Shown here piece after piece: positions 15,385 through 24,389 of a DNA stretch of 33,738 nt. The stretch's first letter is position 1. The number at the start of each line of letters is the position of its first letter. The notes beneath the pieces were generated by a model. It saw only the letters and a program-made list of their open reading frames with translations. It searched no databases and had not been told where the DNA came from. The position numbers were made by a program, and so were the translations under genes. Source of the DNA: Bacillota bacterium (lineage in GTDB: Bacteria; Bacillota; Clostridia; Lachnospirales; Lachnospiraceae); the NCBI GenBank assembly GCA_023415055.1, contig JAEZLZ010000072.1, forward strand, positions 1-33,738. The letters are read 5' to 3'.

Positions 15385-17208
15385 ATGTTAAACAACGATG
15401 CGAGGGAGGCAAGAAACCAAGCGGGAATTCCCTACAATGATATCATCTGGTATGATGTTGTGGGTCAACCTTTCGGAACTGCCTCTTATTTTAATGCAAT
15501 TATTTTTGGCGATGCCAATAATATTGTTGATACAAAGGGAGCCATGGCTGTAGCAGGTAATTTTGTTAGCCCAAGAGGTCTCAGCCTGGGATATGGTAAT
15601 GATGGACACTTAACTGGCACAGGTTATAATCCGGAGCTCGTCCGCTTTCTAGTCGGTGGAGACGTGGCAATGCAGGGACCCTTGGTAGTAATTGGTCATG
15701 TTGTCGCAGGAGGAAGATTCCGTGCAGCGAACGGCAGCACCTACATGATCGGTAAGGATGGCACCAGTGATCAGGTCCAAGAGCTTACTGATTTATATCA
15801 AGCTAACAACGGAAGCAGATATTGGCGCGTCAGTGATCATGATACGCATTATGTAATATCAAGTTATGATGTTCCGCGCTATATCCCTGCCAGCAGAGTC
15901 GATGCGAATGTACGGGATTTCTTTGAAGAGGCAAGAGACAGCATCATGGATTTTCAAGATTGTATTTTAGGTCTTGTTCCGAATGGAACAGTACAGCAGC
16001 ATTACAGTCAGTTGATACTAAGGGGAAATGATCCCACACAGAATGTATTTGTGATTGATGCTCGTCCGAATGGAATACTGAACAAAGAGATCCGATTTGA
16101 AATACCGGAGAGTAGCAGGGCAATTGTAATACTTCGTACCGGCAGGGATGCACATCTTCAGTTCGGTTTATGGGGAAGTGAGAACCTGGCAGATCGAACA
16201 CTGTATGTTTTTGAGGATGCGAATAATATCTATATGGAGGTTCCTGCAGCAATCTGGGGAAGCATACTTGCACCTCAGGCAATGTTTCATGCTCATCAGA
16301 CCGGTGGTACTGTCAGCGGAAATGCTGCCTTAGGTGGATTTGCAGTAAGCCCGGCCAGCGGTTTTGAATTTCATCTTTATCCCTTTATTGGAGGAGTAGA
16401 ATGCGGAGAAGTTACACCAATTCCTCCAATGCCGCTGCCTACACCACGGCCCACACCGGCACCAGTACCACAGCCGGCACCGCAACCAACACCACCTCCT
16501 GCGACGCAGCCGACACCACCACCTGCACCGCAGCCGACACCGCCTCCTGCACTACAGCCGACACCATCTCCTGCGCCGCAGCCAACACCGCCTCCTGCAC
16601 CGCAGCCGGCACCGCCTCCGATGCCGAGGCCTACACCAAGACCTACGCCACAACCCGCACCACTGCCGACGCCAAGACCTATACCACAACCTACTCCGGC
16701 ACCAGCTCCACAACCAGCTCCGCAACCAGCTCCACGGCCAACTCCACGTCCGGCACCACAACCACAGCCGGTTCCAACCCCGCCACCCTGCCCTCCTTGC
16801 GAAGAAGCACCACCTTGCCCGCCCTGTGAGGAATGTAAGCCATGTCCTCCGCAGGAAACGACAATTATCATCGAACCAGTCCCGATCCCTGTTCCGATCC
16901 CTTATGAGGAGGACAAATGTGATTCAGGATGTAAGATTGAAGCAGGAGTAATCTATGGATGTATCTGGGGATGTAGTTGTTGCCATGATCACAGCTGGGA
17001 GATTAAGCTTTATAAGTCCTGTAAGGAAAGAAAGCAGCTGATCAACTGTATAACGATTTATAGCTGTGGATGTTTTGAATTCCGGGTACCTTACGATGAT
17101 TTTTATTTGTTGGAAATCTGTCCGATCGGTATGAATGCCAATGCAATCACCTGTAAACCTATGCTTACCTTAAAGAATGTCGGTGTTATGAGCTTGATGT
17201 TTATCTAG
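15385..17208 (+). CDS. Choice-of-anchor-A-like protein with proline stalk and cysteine-rich tail
   Basis: This 607-aa protein has three parts. Residues 1-345 resemble the choice-of-anchor A (collagen-binding-like adhesive) domain, with FNAIIFGDANNIVDTKGAMA and VGGDVAMQGPLVVIGHVVAGG near the start and VPAAIWGSILAPQAMFHA near the end. Residues about 346-468 are a proline stalk of PTPPPAPQ-type repeats. Residues about 469-607 are cysteine-rich, with CPPCEE/CPPCEECKPCPP knots, a CSCCHDH cluster and a hydrophobic beta-like end. There is no signal peptide, LPXTG motif or membrane helix, unlike most proteins with this head. AAGGAGGT precedes ATG 15385. A spore-surface protein assembled inside the mother cell would explain a missing signal peptide and a cross-linkable cysteine tail, but this is inference. 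Confidence 0.8.
   Translation: MLNNDAREARNQAGIPYNDIIWYDVVGQPFGTASYFNAIIFGDANNIVDTKGAMAVAGNFVSPRGLSLGYGNDGHLTGTGYNPELVRFLVGGDVAMQGPLVVIGHVVAGGRFRAANGSTYMIGKDGTSDQVQELTDLYQANNGSRYWRVSDHDTHYVISSYDVPRYIPASRVDANVRDFFEEARDSIMDFQDCILGLVPNGTVQQHYSQLILRGNDPTQNVFVIDARPNGILNKEIRFEIPESSRAIVILRTGRDAHLQFGLWGSENLADRTLYVFEDANNIYMEVPAAIWGSILAPQAMFHAHQTGGTVSGNAALGGFAVSPASGFEFHLYPFIGGVECGEVTPIPPMPLPTPRPTPAPVPQPAPQPTPPPATQPTPPPAPQPTPPPALQPTPSPAPQPTPPPAPQPAPPPMPRPTPRPTPQPAPLPTPRPIPQPTPAPAPQPAPQPAPRPTPRPAPQPQPVPTPPPCPPCEEAPPCPPCEECKPCPPQETTIIIEPVPIPVPIPYEEDKCDSGCKIEAGVIYGCIWGCSCCHDHSWEIKLYKSCKERKQLINCITIYSCGCFEFRVPYDDFYLLEICPIGMNANAITCKPMLTLKNVGVMSLMFI
16424..16790 (+). repeat. Proline-codon repeat tract
   Basis: This degenerate tandem repeat encodes the PTPPPAPQ-type stalk. 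Its CCN-rich composition is far more GC-rich than the flanks and produces long Gly- or Thr-rich shadow frames on both strands. Copy number could vary between strains. Confidence 0.9.
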
Positions 17209-17257
17209 TGCATCTTACAAACCGAATAGGAAATGAGTGCATCGGGAATACTCCGTG

Positions 17258-17286
17258 TTGAATTTGCTCTGGGAAATCATTATAAT
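17258..17286 (+). promoter_or_regulatory. Sigma-A-type promoter of the DJ-1 family gene
   Basis: TTGAAT, a 17-nt spacer and TATAAT (4/6 and 6/6) lie 36 nt before the start codon. Confidence 0.7.
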
Positions 17287-17321
17287 AAGAACTAAAATAC
17301 AACAGGAAAGGAAGTATTCCT

Positions 17322-17882
17322 ATGGCAAAGGTTTATTTGTTTTTGGCGAATGGGTTTGAGGAAATTGAGGGATTAACCGTTGTTGACTTACTTCGCAGAG
17401 CAGGTGTTGAGATAATTATGGTATCTGTCACCGGAGAACTTCAGGTAACCGGCTCGCATAAGATTACAATATTGGCGGATGCATTATTCGAGGAGATAAG
17501 CTATTCGGATGCAGATATGCTGGTATTACCTGGTGGAATGCCTGGAACCAAGAATCTCTTGGAGCATAAAGGACTAGACCAGCTTCTTAGAGAATATGCA
17601 TTAACAAATGGAAAACTGGCTGCGATCTGTGCTGCACCTAAAGTTCTCGGTACCAAAGGCTTGTTAAAGGGTAGAAAGGCAACCTGTTACCCGGGTAATG
17701 AGGATGCCCTCCTTGGTGCTCATGTCATGAATGCGGCTGTCGTCACGGATGGTAATATTATTACCTCCAAGGGTATGGGAACATCGATTGATTTTTCTAT
17801 GGCTCTGATCAAGGTCTTAAGGAATGACGAAGAGGCAGAACGTATCGCACAGGCGATTCAATATCAATATTATACCAAGTAA
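17322..17882 (+). CDS. DJ-1/PfpI-family protein
   Basis: This 186-aa single-domain protein belongs to the DJ-1/ThiJ/PfpI superfamily. The conserved acidic Glu16 in FEEIEG and the nucleophilic Cys103 in AAICAAPKVLG are both present, with LVLPGGMPG at 68-76. The length and motifs match the DJ-1 (YajL/PARK7) branch, whose members act as protein/nucleotide deglycases or glyoxalases and as oxidative-stress sensors; which activity applies is debated. AGGAAAGGAAG precedes the start. It has its own promoter and is convergent with the AGCS symporter gene. Confidence 0.92.
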   Translation: MAKVYLFLANGFEEIEGLTVVDLLRRAGVEIIMVSVTGELQVTGSHKITILADALFEEISYSDADMLVLPGGMPGTKNLLEHKGLDQLLREYALTNGKLAAICAAPKVLGTKGLLKGRKATCYPGNEDALLGAHVMNAAVVTDGNIITSKGMGTSIDFSMALIKVLRNDEEAERIAQAIQYQYYTK

Positions 17883-17892
17883 CATGTGTAAA

Positions 17893-19209
17893 CTATACTT
17901 TTTTATAAGGAAGTACCTGTTTGCGCAAGAGAAATAAACAAATCAGATTCGGCACAGCCATAAAAGCGTTTACCAAATCGGTCATTTCCCAGACCAGCTC
18001 CAAAGACATAATGGCTCCCACGAAGATCATAAGGATATAGCATATGCGGTAGGTACCTATTCCGGATTTTCCGAATAGATATTCTACCGCTTTTTCTCCG
18101 AAATAGGACCATCCGATCAAGGTTGCAACAGCAAAGGCGATTAGTGAGATACCTAATAAAATATTACCGTATGGAATCACGTTAAAGGCAGCAGTTGTCA
18201 GCTCAGTGAAGGAATAACCACTAATTGAAGAGGGATTTTTGATCAGATTTGTTACAATCACCAGGCCGGTGATGGCACAAATAACAACGGTATCCCAGAA
18301 GGTGGCACTCATGGAGATCAATGCTTGCCTGTCAGGTCCTGAGGTTTTTGCCCCGGCAGCAGCGATTGCGGCGGAACCAAGACCTGCTTCGTTCGTAAAT
18401 AGCCCCCTTGCGATACCATATCTGGCAGCAGAGCGGAGAGTACTGCCGATAAAACCGCCTGCCACAGCCGCCGGAAGTTTTGTAGGGAGAAAAGCACTTT
18501 TCAGGATCATTACAAATGCGGAAGGCAGGTAGGTATAATTAAGAATTAGTATGATAGCACAGCTAAGCAGATAGAATATTCCCATGGCAGGAACCAACTT
18601 ACTGCAGATATTACCTATGGATTTAATACCACCGACAATGACAAGCCCGACGATAAGGGCAACACTGATTCCGACCAGATATTCCGGAAGTCCCCAAAGG
18701 GTATGAAGGGTTTGTGTGATTGCTCTGGCCTGGGTGGAACATCCTACACCGTAGGAAGCAATCAAGGTAAAGAAACTGAATAAAACAGCCAGCCATTTTT
18801 GGCCTACGCCATGCTCTAATGCATACATAGGGCCACCAAGAAAGGTTCCGTCCGAGGTGCGCCTACGGTAAAGGACACCGAGAAAGCATTCCGCATAAGT
18901 TGTAGCCATGCCAAGAACACCGGTGAGCCAGCACCAGAAGACAGCACCGGGACCACCCAGTGCAATGGCGGTGGAGATACCAATAATGTTGCCGGTTCCA
19001 ATGGTGGCCGCCAGGGTTGCAGATAAAGCAGCAAAGCCGCTTAGATCACCTTCTGCTTTACGATCGGGAATAAAGGATAAACGAATTGCTCTTCCTATAT
19101 GCTTTTGAACACCTTTCAGATGGATCGTGAAGTAGATATGCGCTCCGAACAGAAGAACCGGTAGGGGAATTCCCCACAGGAAATTATTAATACTTTTCAG
19201 TTGCTCCAT
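17893..19209 (-). CDS. Sodium/alanine symporter family (AGCS) transporter
   Basis: This 438-aa membrane protein has about eleven helices. The family signatures are ATIGTGNIIGISTAIALGGP near the N-terminus and GLFTNEAGLGSA in the middle. AGCS proteins import alanine or glycine with sodium or protons; substrate choice cannot be read directly. I chose the ATG at 19209, which has GGGG 8 nt upstream; an in-frame ATG at 19227 has no ribosome binding site. It ends only 10 nt from the convergent DJ-1 gene, with no clear terminator between. murF and ddl lie upstream on the same strand, which may link D-Ala precursor supply to alanine uptake, but a terminator separates them. Confidence 0.9.
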   Translation of the reverse strand: MEQLKSINNFLWGIPLPVLLFGAHIYFTIHLKGVQKHIGRAIRLSFIPDRKAEGDLSGFAALSATLAATIGTGNIIGISTAIALGGPGAVFWCWLTGVLGMATTYAECFLGVLYRRRTSDGTFLGGPMYALEHGVGQKWLAVLFSFFTLIASYGVGCSTQARAITQTLHTLWGLPEYLVGISVALIVGLVIVGGIKSIGNICSKLVPAMGIFYLLSCAIILILNYTYLPSAFVMILKSAFLPTKLPAAVAGGFIGSTLRSAARYGIARGLFTNEAGLGSAAIAAAGAKTSGPDRQALISMSATFWDTVVICAITGLVIVTNLIKNPSSISGYSFTELTTAAFNVIPYGNILLGISLIAFAVATLIGWSYFGEKAVEYLFGKSGIGTYRICYILMIFVGAIMSLELVWEMTDLVNAFMAVPNLICLFLLRKQVLPYKKV

Positions 19210-19293
19210 TTGACCAACCCCTATCATGTTATTGTTATATGTATATGACTGGAATTGGAAAAGTAGTCAAGGAACACATGCCTTAGTGAGAAT

Positions 19294-19336
19294 CAAAAAC
19301 CGGAAGGGCATTTTGTCAAGAACGCCTCTCCCGGTT
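19294..19336 (-). terminator. Terminator of the ddl-murF operon
   Basis: On the minus strand, AACCGG and CCGGTT close an imperfect stem that also pairs GCGTT with AATGC, followed by a T-run (TTTTTGATT). It lies 62 nt after the murF stop. Confidence 0.7.
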
Positions 19337-19397
19337 AAATTATCTCTTAATATAATAAATTAATATAAGCAATGCGGTTACTGCTTATTCTATCCTG

Positions 19398-20777
19398 TTA
19401 CAGACTTTGAATTGCTTTCACTACCTGCTCGAAGCCCATAAAATGAGAAGCTTTAACAAGTATTGTATCATTTGGTCTTAAAAATTCAGGCAGAGCAGTG
19501 ATTAATTCCTCACGGGTTGTATAATAAAGAAGATCGGTATTAGTCACAGAGGACTTTTCTGCCTGGTTCTTCGCACCTTCCAGCATATTCAAAGAAAGAG
19601 TGCCGACACAGACCAACAGATCTGCCTTGGTCAGAACGGCATACTCACCCACCTCAAGGTGCAATTTCTTTTCGTTATCGCCTAGCTCACCCATGTCACC
19701 GAGAATGGCAATTTTTCTGGTATCAGCCATACTAAGCAGATCTAAAGCAGCCTTCATCGATACCGGATTCGCATTATAACAATCGTCAATAATCGTCCAT
19801 TTTGCTTCGCGGAGAATATTGCTTCTTCCCCCAACCGGCATAACTCCTGCGATACCGGCAGCTATCTCACGATTTGTCATATCAAGAAGACTACCGACCG
19901 TAGTAGCTGCCAAAGCATTTAAAACCATATGAGCACCGGGCAGTGGAATATCTGCTTGGAATGGTTTATATCCTACATGGATATTGCAGCTGCTTCCGAA
20001 TAACCCCTTGGAGACAATATCACTGGCGGTTACATCGTTTTGACTTCCTAATCCAAAGCGTATGGGACGCATGCCCTTAACCTCCTGAATGGTAACAAGC
20101 ATATCATCATCACCGTTAACGCAAACACGTCCATTTTCGCTCATGAAATCAAAGATTTCTGTCTTAGCCTTCAGAATACCCTCTCTGGAACCCAGATTCT
20201 CAAGATGGCATTGACCGATATTGGTTATAACGCAGATATCGGGTTTAGCAATTTCACTGAGACGGTGCATCTCGCCAAAATTATTTATTCCCATCTCCAG
20301 TACAGCGATTTGATGAGCTTCTCTGATCTTAAGTATGGTAAGGGGCAAACCGATTTCATTGTTGAAATTACCCTCAGTTTTAAGTACATGATATTTCTGT
20401 GCCAGTACGGCACTGATAAATTCCTTGGTGCTGGTCTTACCTACGCTTCCGGTAATTCCTACTACCTTGATATTTAGCTGCAGACGATACCATTTTGCTA
20501 TGCTTTTCAACGCTTCCAAACTGTTATCTACCAGAATGTACGGACCTTTTGGTGCATCGGGTGCTTTCTCGCATACGACACCCAAAGCGCCCTTGTCAAA
20601 CACTTCATTAATATAGGAGTGTCCGTCTACACGCTCACCGACAGTGGCAATAAAAAGATAATCGGTTTCAATCCTTCTGGAATCAATGACAGCACCGGAT
20701 GCTTCTCGTCCGGGATCAGTTCCGTACAGTGTGCCATTACAGGCTTTTGCTATTTGAGTTAGTGTCATATTTTTCAA
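19398..20777 (-). CDS. murF: UDP-MurNAc-tripeptide--D-Ala-D-Ala ligase (MurF)
   Basis: This 459-aa Mur ligase has the three expected domains. The N-terminal substrate domain carries SGAVIDSRRI, the central ATPase has the P-loop GITGSVGKTST (about 107-117), and the C-terminal domain has ILGDMGELG. NFNNEIGLPLTIL and DDCYNANPVSM are typical of MurF rather than MurC/D/E. It joins D-Ala-D-Ala to the UDP-MurNAc tripeptide in the cytoplasm. I chose TTG 20777 because TTTGGAGG stands 8 nt upstream. An in-frame TTG further up at 20792 overlaps that site, and the ATG at 20768 is too far from it. ddl lies 87 nt upstream, so the two form a functional pair. Confidence 0.94.
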   Translation of the reverse strand: MKNMTLTQIAKACNGTLYGTDPGREASGAVIDSRRIETDYLFIATVGERVDGHSYINEVFDKGALGVVCEKAPDAPKGPYILVDNSLEALKSIAKWYRLQLNIKVVGITGSVGKTSTKEFISAVLAQKYHVLKTEGNFNNEIGLPLTILKIREAHQIAVLEMGINNFGEMHRLSEIAKPDICVITNIGQCHLENLGSREGILKAKTEIFDFMSENGRVCVNGDDDMLVTIQEVKGMRPIRFGLGSQNDVTASDIVSKGLFGSSCNIHVGYKPFQADIPLPGAHMVLNALAATTVGSLLDMTNREIAAGIAGVMPVGGRSNILREAKWTIIDDCYNANPVSMKAALDLLSMADTRKIAILGDMGELGDNEKKLHLEVGEYAVLTKADLLVCVGTLSLNMLEGAKNQAEKSSVTNTDLLYYTTREELITALPEFLRPNDTILVKASHFMGFEQVVKAIQSL

Positions 20778-20864
20778 GTGCTTATCCTCCAAAGCTATCG
20801 GTCAGGATTATTTGTATCTGCTGTTTATTCATTCGATACAGTTGTTGGGCTTTGCAATAATCTG

Positions 20865-21893
20865 CTATTTATATTTGTTTAATGAGATTTCAATTATTTT
20901 CTCGCACAAACCGGGAAAATTAATACCAACCACGTTTGCTTCCTGTGGTAATAATGAGGTAGGAGTCATTCCCGGCAGGGTATTTGCTTCGAGGCAGAAA
21001 ATTTCATTTTGCTCGCTTAACATGAAGTCCATACGAGCATAGGTCTTTAGCCGAAGAGCAGTAAACACATCCTCTGCGATTTTTTGCATACTCTTTGTGA
21101 TCTCTTCACTCAGAGCTGCCGGACAGGTCTCGACTGCGCTGCCTGCCTGATACTTATTCTTATAATCATAAAATCCTACTAACGGAGCAATTTCGATTAC
21201 CGGCAAGGCGGATCCATCGATCACACCTACGGAAAACTCGCGTCCTTTGATATATTGCTCAATGATTACCTCGTTACCGTAGCAGAAAGCATTTTCCATA
21301 GCTCCTTGCATCTCTTCGCCTGAATTTGCGATAGAAACTCCGACACTGGAGCCACCGTTGCAGACCTTAACAACACATGGAAACAGGGACCATTTAAAGC
21401 TTTCACCTTTTTTAACATGAATACCGGTGGGGGTAGGTATATGATAATATGCAAATATTTCTTTTGTAATTGCTTTATCCATGGCCAAAGCACTGCTGGT
21501 ATAATCGGTACCGGTGTATTTGATACCCAATAGATCAAAAGCGGCCTGAAGCTTACCGTCTTCCCCGTTTTCACCGTGAAGTGCCAGGAATACAATGTCA
21601 GATTTGCTGCAGATATCGATTACATTGGGACCGAAAAAGCTGTCCGGATTCCCTTTTCGAAGTGCTTTGATTTGTGCAATATCAGGATTGCTTTCTTTGA
21701 TTGCTCCAAAATTAGCAGCAAAATCTTTTTCTATGTTAAATATGTTGGCAATCTCGCCCTCATAGCCTAAGTACACGTCAAGTAAGACCACCTGATGACC
21801 CAAGCCTTTTAAAGCTTTATAGATCATACTGCCGGTCGATAAAGAAACGTCTCTTTCCGTACTGGTTCCTCCAGCCAATACAACGATTTTCAT
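20865..21893 (-). CDS. ddl: D-alanine--D-alanine ligase
   Basis: This 342-aa ATP-grasp ligase has the N-terminal GGTSTERDVSL, the HGENGEDG loop, and the C-terminal ARMDFML and LEANTLPGMTPTSL metal/phosphate motifs. The omega-loop FYDYKNKY carries the tyrosine typical of true D-Ala-D-Ala ligases, unlike the D-Ala-D-lactate Van enzymes, so vancomycin resistance is not implied. It supplies the dipeptide used by MurF, whose gene follows. The start has a modest site (GAGGA). Confidence 0.95.
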   Translation of the reverse strand: MKIVVLAGGTSTERDVSLSTGSMIYKALKGLGHQVVLLDVYLGYEGEIANIFNIEKDFAANFGAIKESNPDIAQIKALRKGNPDSFFGPNVIDICSKSDIVFLALHGENGEDGKLQAAFDLLGIKYTGTDYTSSALAMDKAITKEIFAYYHIPTPTGIHVKKGESFKWSLFPCVVKVCNGGSSVGVSIANSGEEMQGAMENAFCYGNEVIIEQYIKGREFSVGVIDGSALPVIEIAPLVGFYDYKNKYQAGSAVETCPAALSEEITKSMQKIAEDVFTALRLKTYARMDFMLSEQNEIFCLEANTLPGMTPTSLLPQEANVVGINFPGLCEKIIEISLNKYK

Positions 21894-22594
21894 TCTATGT
21901 CCTCGCTTTCGTTCTGAATAAATTCATTTCCAAAACAGTATAACGCAAAGAACTTTACAAGTAAAGAAGAGAAACCGCTTATAGCACTTTTGGGAAGATA
22001 ATAAGCACTAAGTGATTATTATACGATATGGTCCATGACACAAGTAAATAGTTCAAAATTTAAAATAAAATTAAAGGTTGTAATAGAAACGAAACGGGAT
22101 CGGGGAGGTCAGTTCAGAGATTTGAAATGAATAGTTAATTAATTTGTAAGAAGACAGAGAAAAAAGAAAATAATGTATATCAACCTTTACGTTAAGAAAT
22201 AGGAAATGGAATAATTGAGCAAAATACGTCGTATGATGCTAAGATAGTGGCACAATAATACAGATCAGTAAATCAATTACTAAGTTTAAATCGTAAACAC
22301 AAACATATTTTTTTATTTGCAAACAAATACTAAACTCAGGGTAACCGATTATTTTGTATTTACAGGTGGTTTTGCAGACATTTTTATACGAAAAAGTCGG
22401 AATAACAATTAGATGGTAGAAGAAACAGAAATTACCATTATAATAATTCCCTAACCTGTTAACAATAAGATTACAGGCAATACAAAACGAAATCACGTGC
22501 GGTGACAATACTTAAAAGAAACCGCTGAACCTACAATCAGTTGATTTTGTACTTGGTTGCTTTGATACTAACAAAAATGGAGGTGAAACTTAAT
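21894..22594. other. 701-bp AT-rich intergenic region between ddl and the SASP gene
   Basis: No convincing ORF or RNA gene is seen. The ddl promoter lies at its left end (21937-21965). A spore-type promoter is expected just before the SASP gene, but I could not identify one with a good match. Short ORFs in this stretch have no ribosome binding sites and look like chance. Confidence 0.5.
21937..21965 (-). promoter_or_regulatory. Candidate promoter of ddl-murF
   Basis: On the minus strand TTTACT, a 17-nt spacer and TATACT (4/6 and 5/6) stand 44 nt before the ddl start. Confidence 0.5.
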
Positions 22595-22813
22595 ATGGCA
22601 AGTAATAATAACAATAGTGGATCAAACAGAGCAGAGGTTCCTCAGGCAAGAGAAGCACTCGATCGTTTCAAAATGGAAATTGCGAATGAAATCGGTGTTC
22701 CGTTAAAGCAAGGTTACAACGGCGATTTAACTAGCAAACAGAACGGTTCTGTAGGCGGAGAAATGGTTAAACGTATGATCAGACAGCAGGAGCAACAGAT
22801 GTCCGGTCAGTAA
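22595..22813 (+). CDS. Alpha/beta-type small acid-soluble spore protein (SASP)
   Basis: This 72-aa protein has the family core EALDRFKMEIANEIGVPL and GYNGDLTSKQNGSVGGEMVKRM, which includes a variant of the conserved germination-protease cleavage area (KMEIANEIGV). These proteins coat DNA in the dormant spore and protect it from UV and heat, then are degraded on germination. I chose ATG 22595 because AATGGAGGTG (22576-22585) stands 9 nt upstream. It is a monocistronic gene with a strong terminator. Expression in the forespore is expected for the family. It shows that the organism, or its recent ancestor, forms endospores. Confidence 0.95.
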   Translation: MASNNNNSGSNRAEVPQAREALDRFKMEIANEIGVPLKQGYNGDLTSKQNGSVGGEMVKRMIRQQEQQMSGQ

Positions 22814-22828
22814 AATCTAGAACTAATA

Positions 22829-22861
22829 AAAAAAGAATGTGCGAGAGCACATTCTTTTTTT
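22829..22861 (+). terminator. Terminator of the SASP gene
   Basis: AAAAGAATGTGC (22831-22842) pairs with GCACATTCTTTT (22847-22858) over 12 bp with a GAGA tetraloop and T-run. Confidence 0.93.
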
Positions 22862-22925
22862 ATATGAAAATTTCCATTTCCATATTCATTACAATTATGA
22901 TAAAATAAACCTACTTTGAAGAATT

Positions 22926-22934
22926 TGCTATAAT
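22926..22934 (+). promoter_or_regulatory. Extended -10 promoter candidate for glmM
   Basis: TGCTATAAT is a full extended -10 element. The -35 (TAAACC at 22906) is weak, which an extended -10 can offset. The start codon is 112 nt further on. Confidence 0.4.
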
Positions 22935-23045
22935 CAAAGGACATGAGGAATGACGGAGCAAGCATATACTGATACATAATACGATATGTATGAGGTGCTT
23001 TTAACACTCAAATCCTAAATTTTTATATAGAAAGGGAATGATATT

Positions 23046-24389
23046 ATGGGCAAATATTTTGGTACGGACGGTTTTCGCGGTGAGGCAAATGTTAATCTGA
23101 CAGTCATGCATGCATATAAGGTAGGAAGATTTTTAGGTCATTATTACGGCAAGGAGCACAAAGCCAATATAGTAATAGGTAAGGATACAAGAAGAAGCAG
23201 CTATATGTTTGAATATTCTTTGGTTGCGGGTCTGACTGCCAGCGGCGCAGATGTATATCTATTGCATGTAACTCCGACACCGAGTATTTCTTATGTGGTT
23301 CGAAGTGAGGGTTTCGATTGCGGCATTATGATTTCTGCCAGCCACAATCCGTATTATGATAACGGTATTAAAGTTATCAATGGTAATGGTTATAAGCTTG
23401 AGGCTGAGATTGAGGAACAGATTGAAGCTTATATTGACAGCGAGATTGACGAGCTTCCTCTTGCAACCAGGGAGAATATCGGCAGAACTGTGGATTATGC
23501 AATTGGAAGAAATCGCTACATAGGCTATTTGATCTCTTTGGCTACCAGATCCTTTTCCGATAAGAGGGTCGGACTGGACCTTGCAAACGGTGCAGCTACT
23601 ACTGTTGCCAAAGGTGTATTTGACGCACTTGGTGCAAAAACTTATGTGATCAACAGTGAACCGGACGGAACGAATATTAACCGTCAATGCGGCTCTACAC
23701 ATATCGAACATTTACAGAAATTTGTGCTTGAGAATAGGCTTGATGTTGGTTTTGCCTATGACGGAGATGCAGATCGATGTTTAGCCATCGGCGAAAAGGG
23801 CAATATTTTAGATGGAGATCTGATCATGTATCTCTGCGGTGTCTATATGAAGAGCCGTAATGAACTAAACAATAATACTGTGGTAACAACCATCATGTCA
23901 AATCTGGGTTTATATAAAGCGCTGGATAGTAAAGGAATTCAATATGAGAAAACAGCGGTAGGCGATAAATATGTATACGAGAATATGATGGCAAACGGTC
24001 ATTCCATCGGAGGAGAACAATCCGGACATATCATATTCAGTAAGCATGCTACTACCGGAGACGGTGTTTTAACCTCCTTAAAGATTATGGAGGTAATGCT
24101 GGAAAGTAAAGCACCCCTATCTGAGTTATTAAAGGAAATAACCATTTATCCACAGCTAATGGTAAATGTTAAGGTACATAATAAAAAGGCTGTAAAGGAT
24201 GACCCGATTGTTATGGAGGCTGTTGCCGAGATTGAGAAGGAGCTTGGCAATGATGGACGTATTCTCGTACGGGAAAGCGGTACGGAACCGGTGATCCGTG
24301 TGATGGTAGAAGCTTCGTCCCAGGAGATCTGCAAGGCAAATGTAGACCGTATCATTGAAGTTATGAAAGCACAGGGACATGTAAAATAG
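23046..24389 (+). CDS. glmM: Phosphoglucosamine mutase (GlmM)
   Basis: This 447-aa enzyme of the phosphohexomutase family has FGTDGFRG at the N-terminus and the catalytic phosphoserine loop SASHNP (97-102, Ser99). The metal-binding DGDADR is at 239-244, the sugar-binding GGEQSGH follows, and RESGTEPVIRVM binds the phosphate in domain 4. The serine context and FGTDGFRG start favour GlmM over phosphoglucomutase/phosphomannomutase. It converts glucosamine-6-phosphate to glucosamine-1-phosphate for UDP-GlcNAc and peptidoglycan synthesis. AAAGGGAATG precedes the start. Confidence 0.95.
   Translation: MGKYFGTDGFRGEANVNLTVMHAYKVGRFLGHYYGKEHKANIVIGKDTRRSSYMFEYSLVAGLTASGADVYLLHVTPTPSISYVVRSEGFDCGIMISASHNPYYDNGIKVINGNGYKLEAEIEEQIEAYIDSEIDELPLATRENIGRTVDYAIGRNRYIGYLISLATRSFSDKRVGLDLANGAATTVAKGVFDALGAKTYVINSEPDGTNINRQCGSTHIEHLQKFVLENRLDVGFAYDGDADRCLAIGEKGNILDGDLIMYLCGVYMKSRNELNNNTVVTTIMSNLGLYKALDSKGIQYEKTAVGDKYVYENMMANGHSIGGEQSGHIIFSKHATTGDGVLTSLKIMEVMLESKAPLSELLKEITIYPQLMVNVKVHNKKAVKDDPIVMEAVAEIEKELGNDGRILVRESGTEPVIRVMVEASSQEICKANVDRIIEVMKAQGHVK

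Noticed and set aside
16401..16829. Thr/Ala-rich 142-codon ORF on the plus strand
   Set aside because: It is a frame-shifted shadow of the same proline repeat, inside the better supported gene.
16377..16871. Gly/Cys-rich 164-codon ORF on the minus strand
   Set aside because: It is the antisense of the proline-codon repeat in the gene at 15385; the glycine runs follow from CCN codons and it has no ribosome binding site.
20865..21893. Vancomycin-resistance type D-Ala-D-Lac ligase
   Set aside because: The omega-loop has the FYDYKNKY tyrosine of ordinary Ddl enzymes, and no vanH- or vanX-like genes are adjacent.
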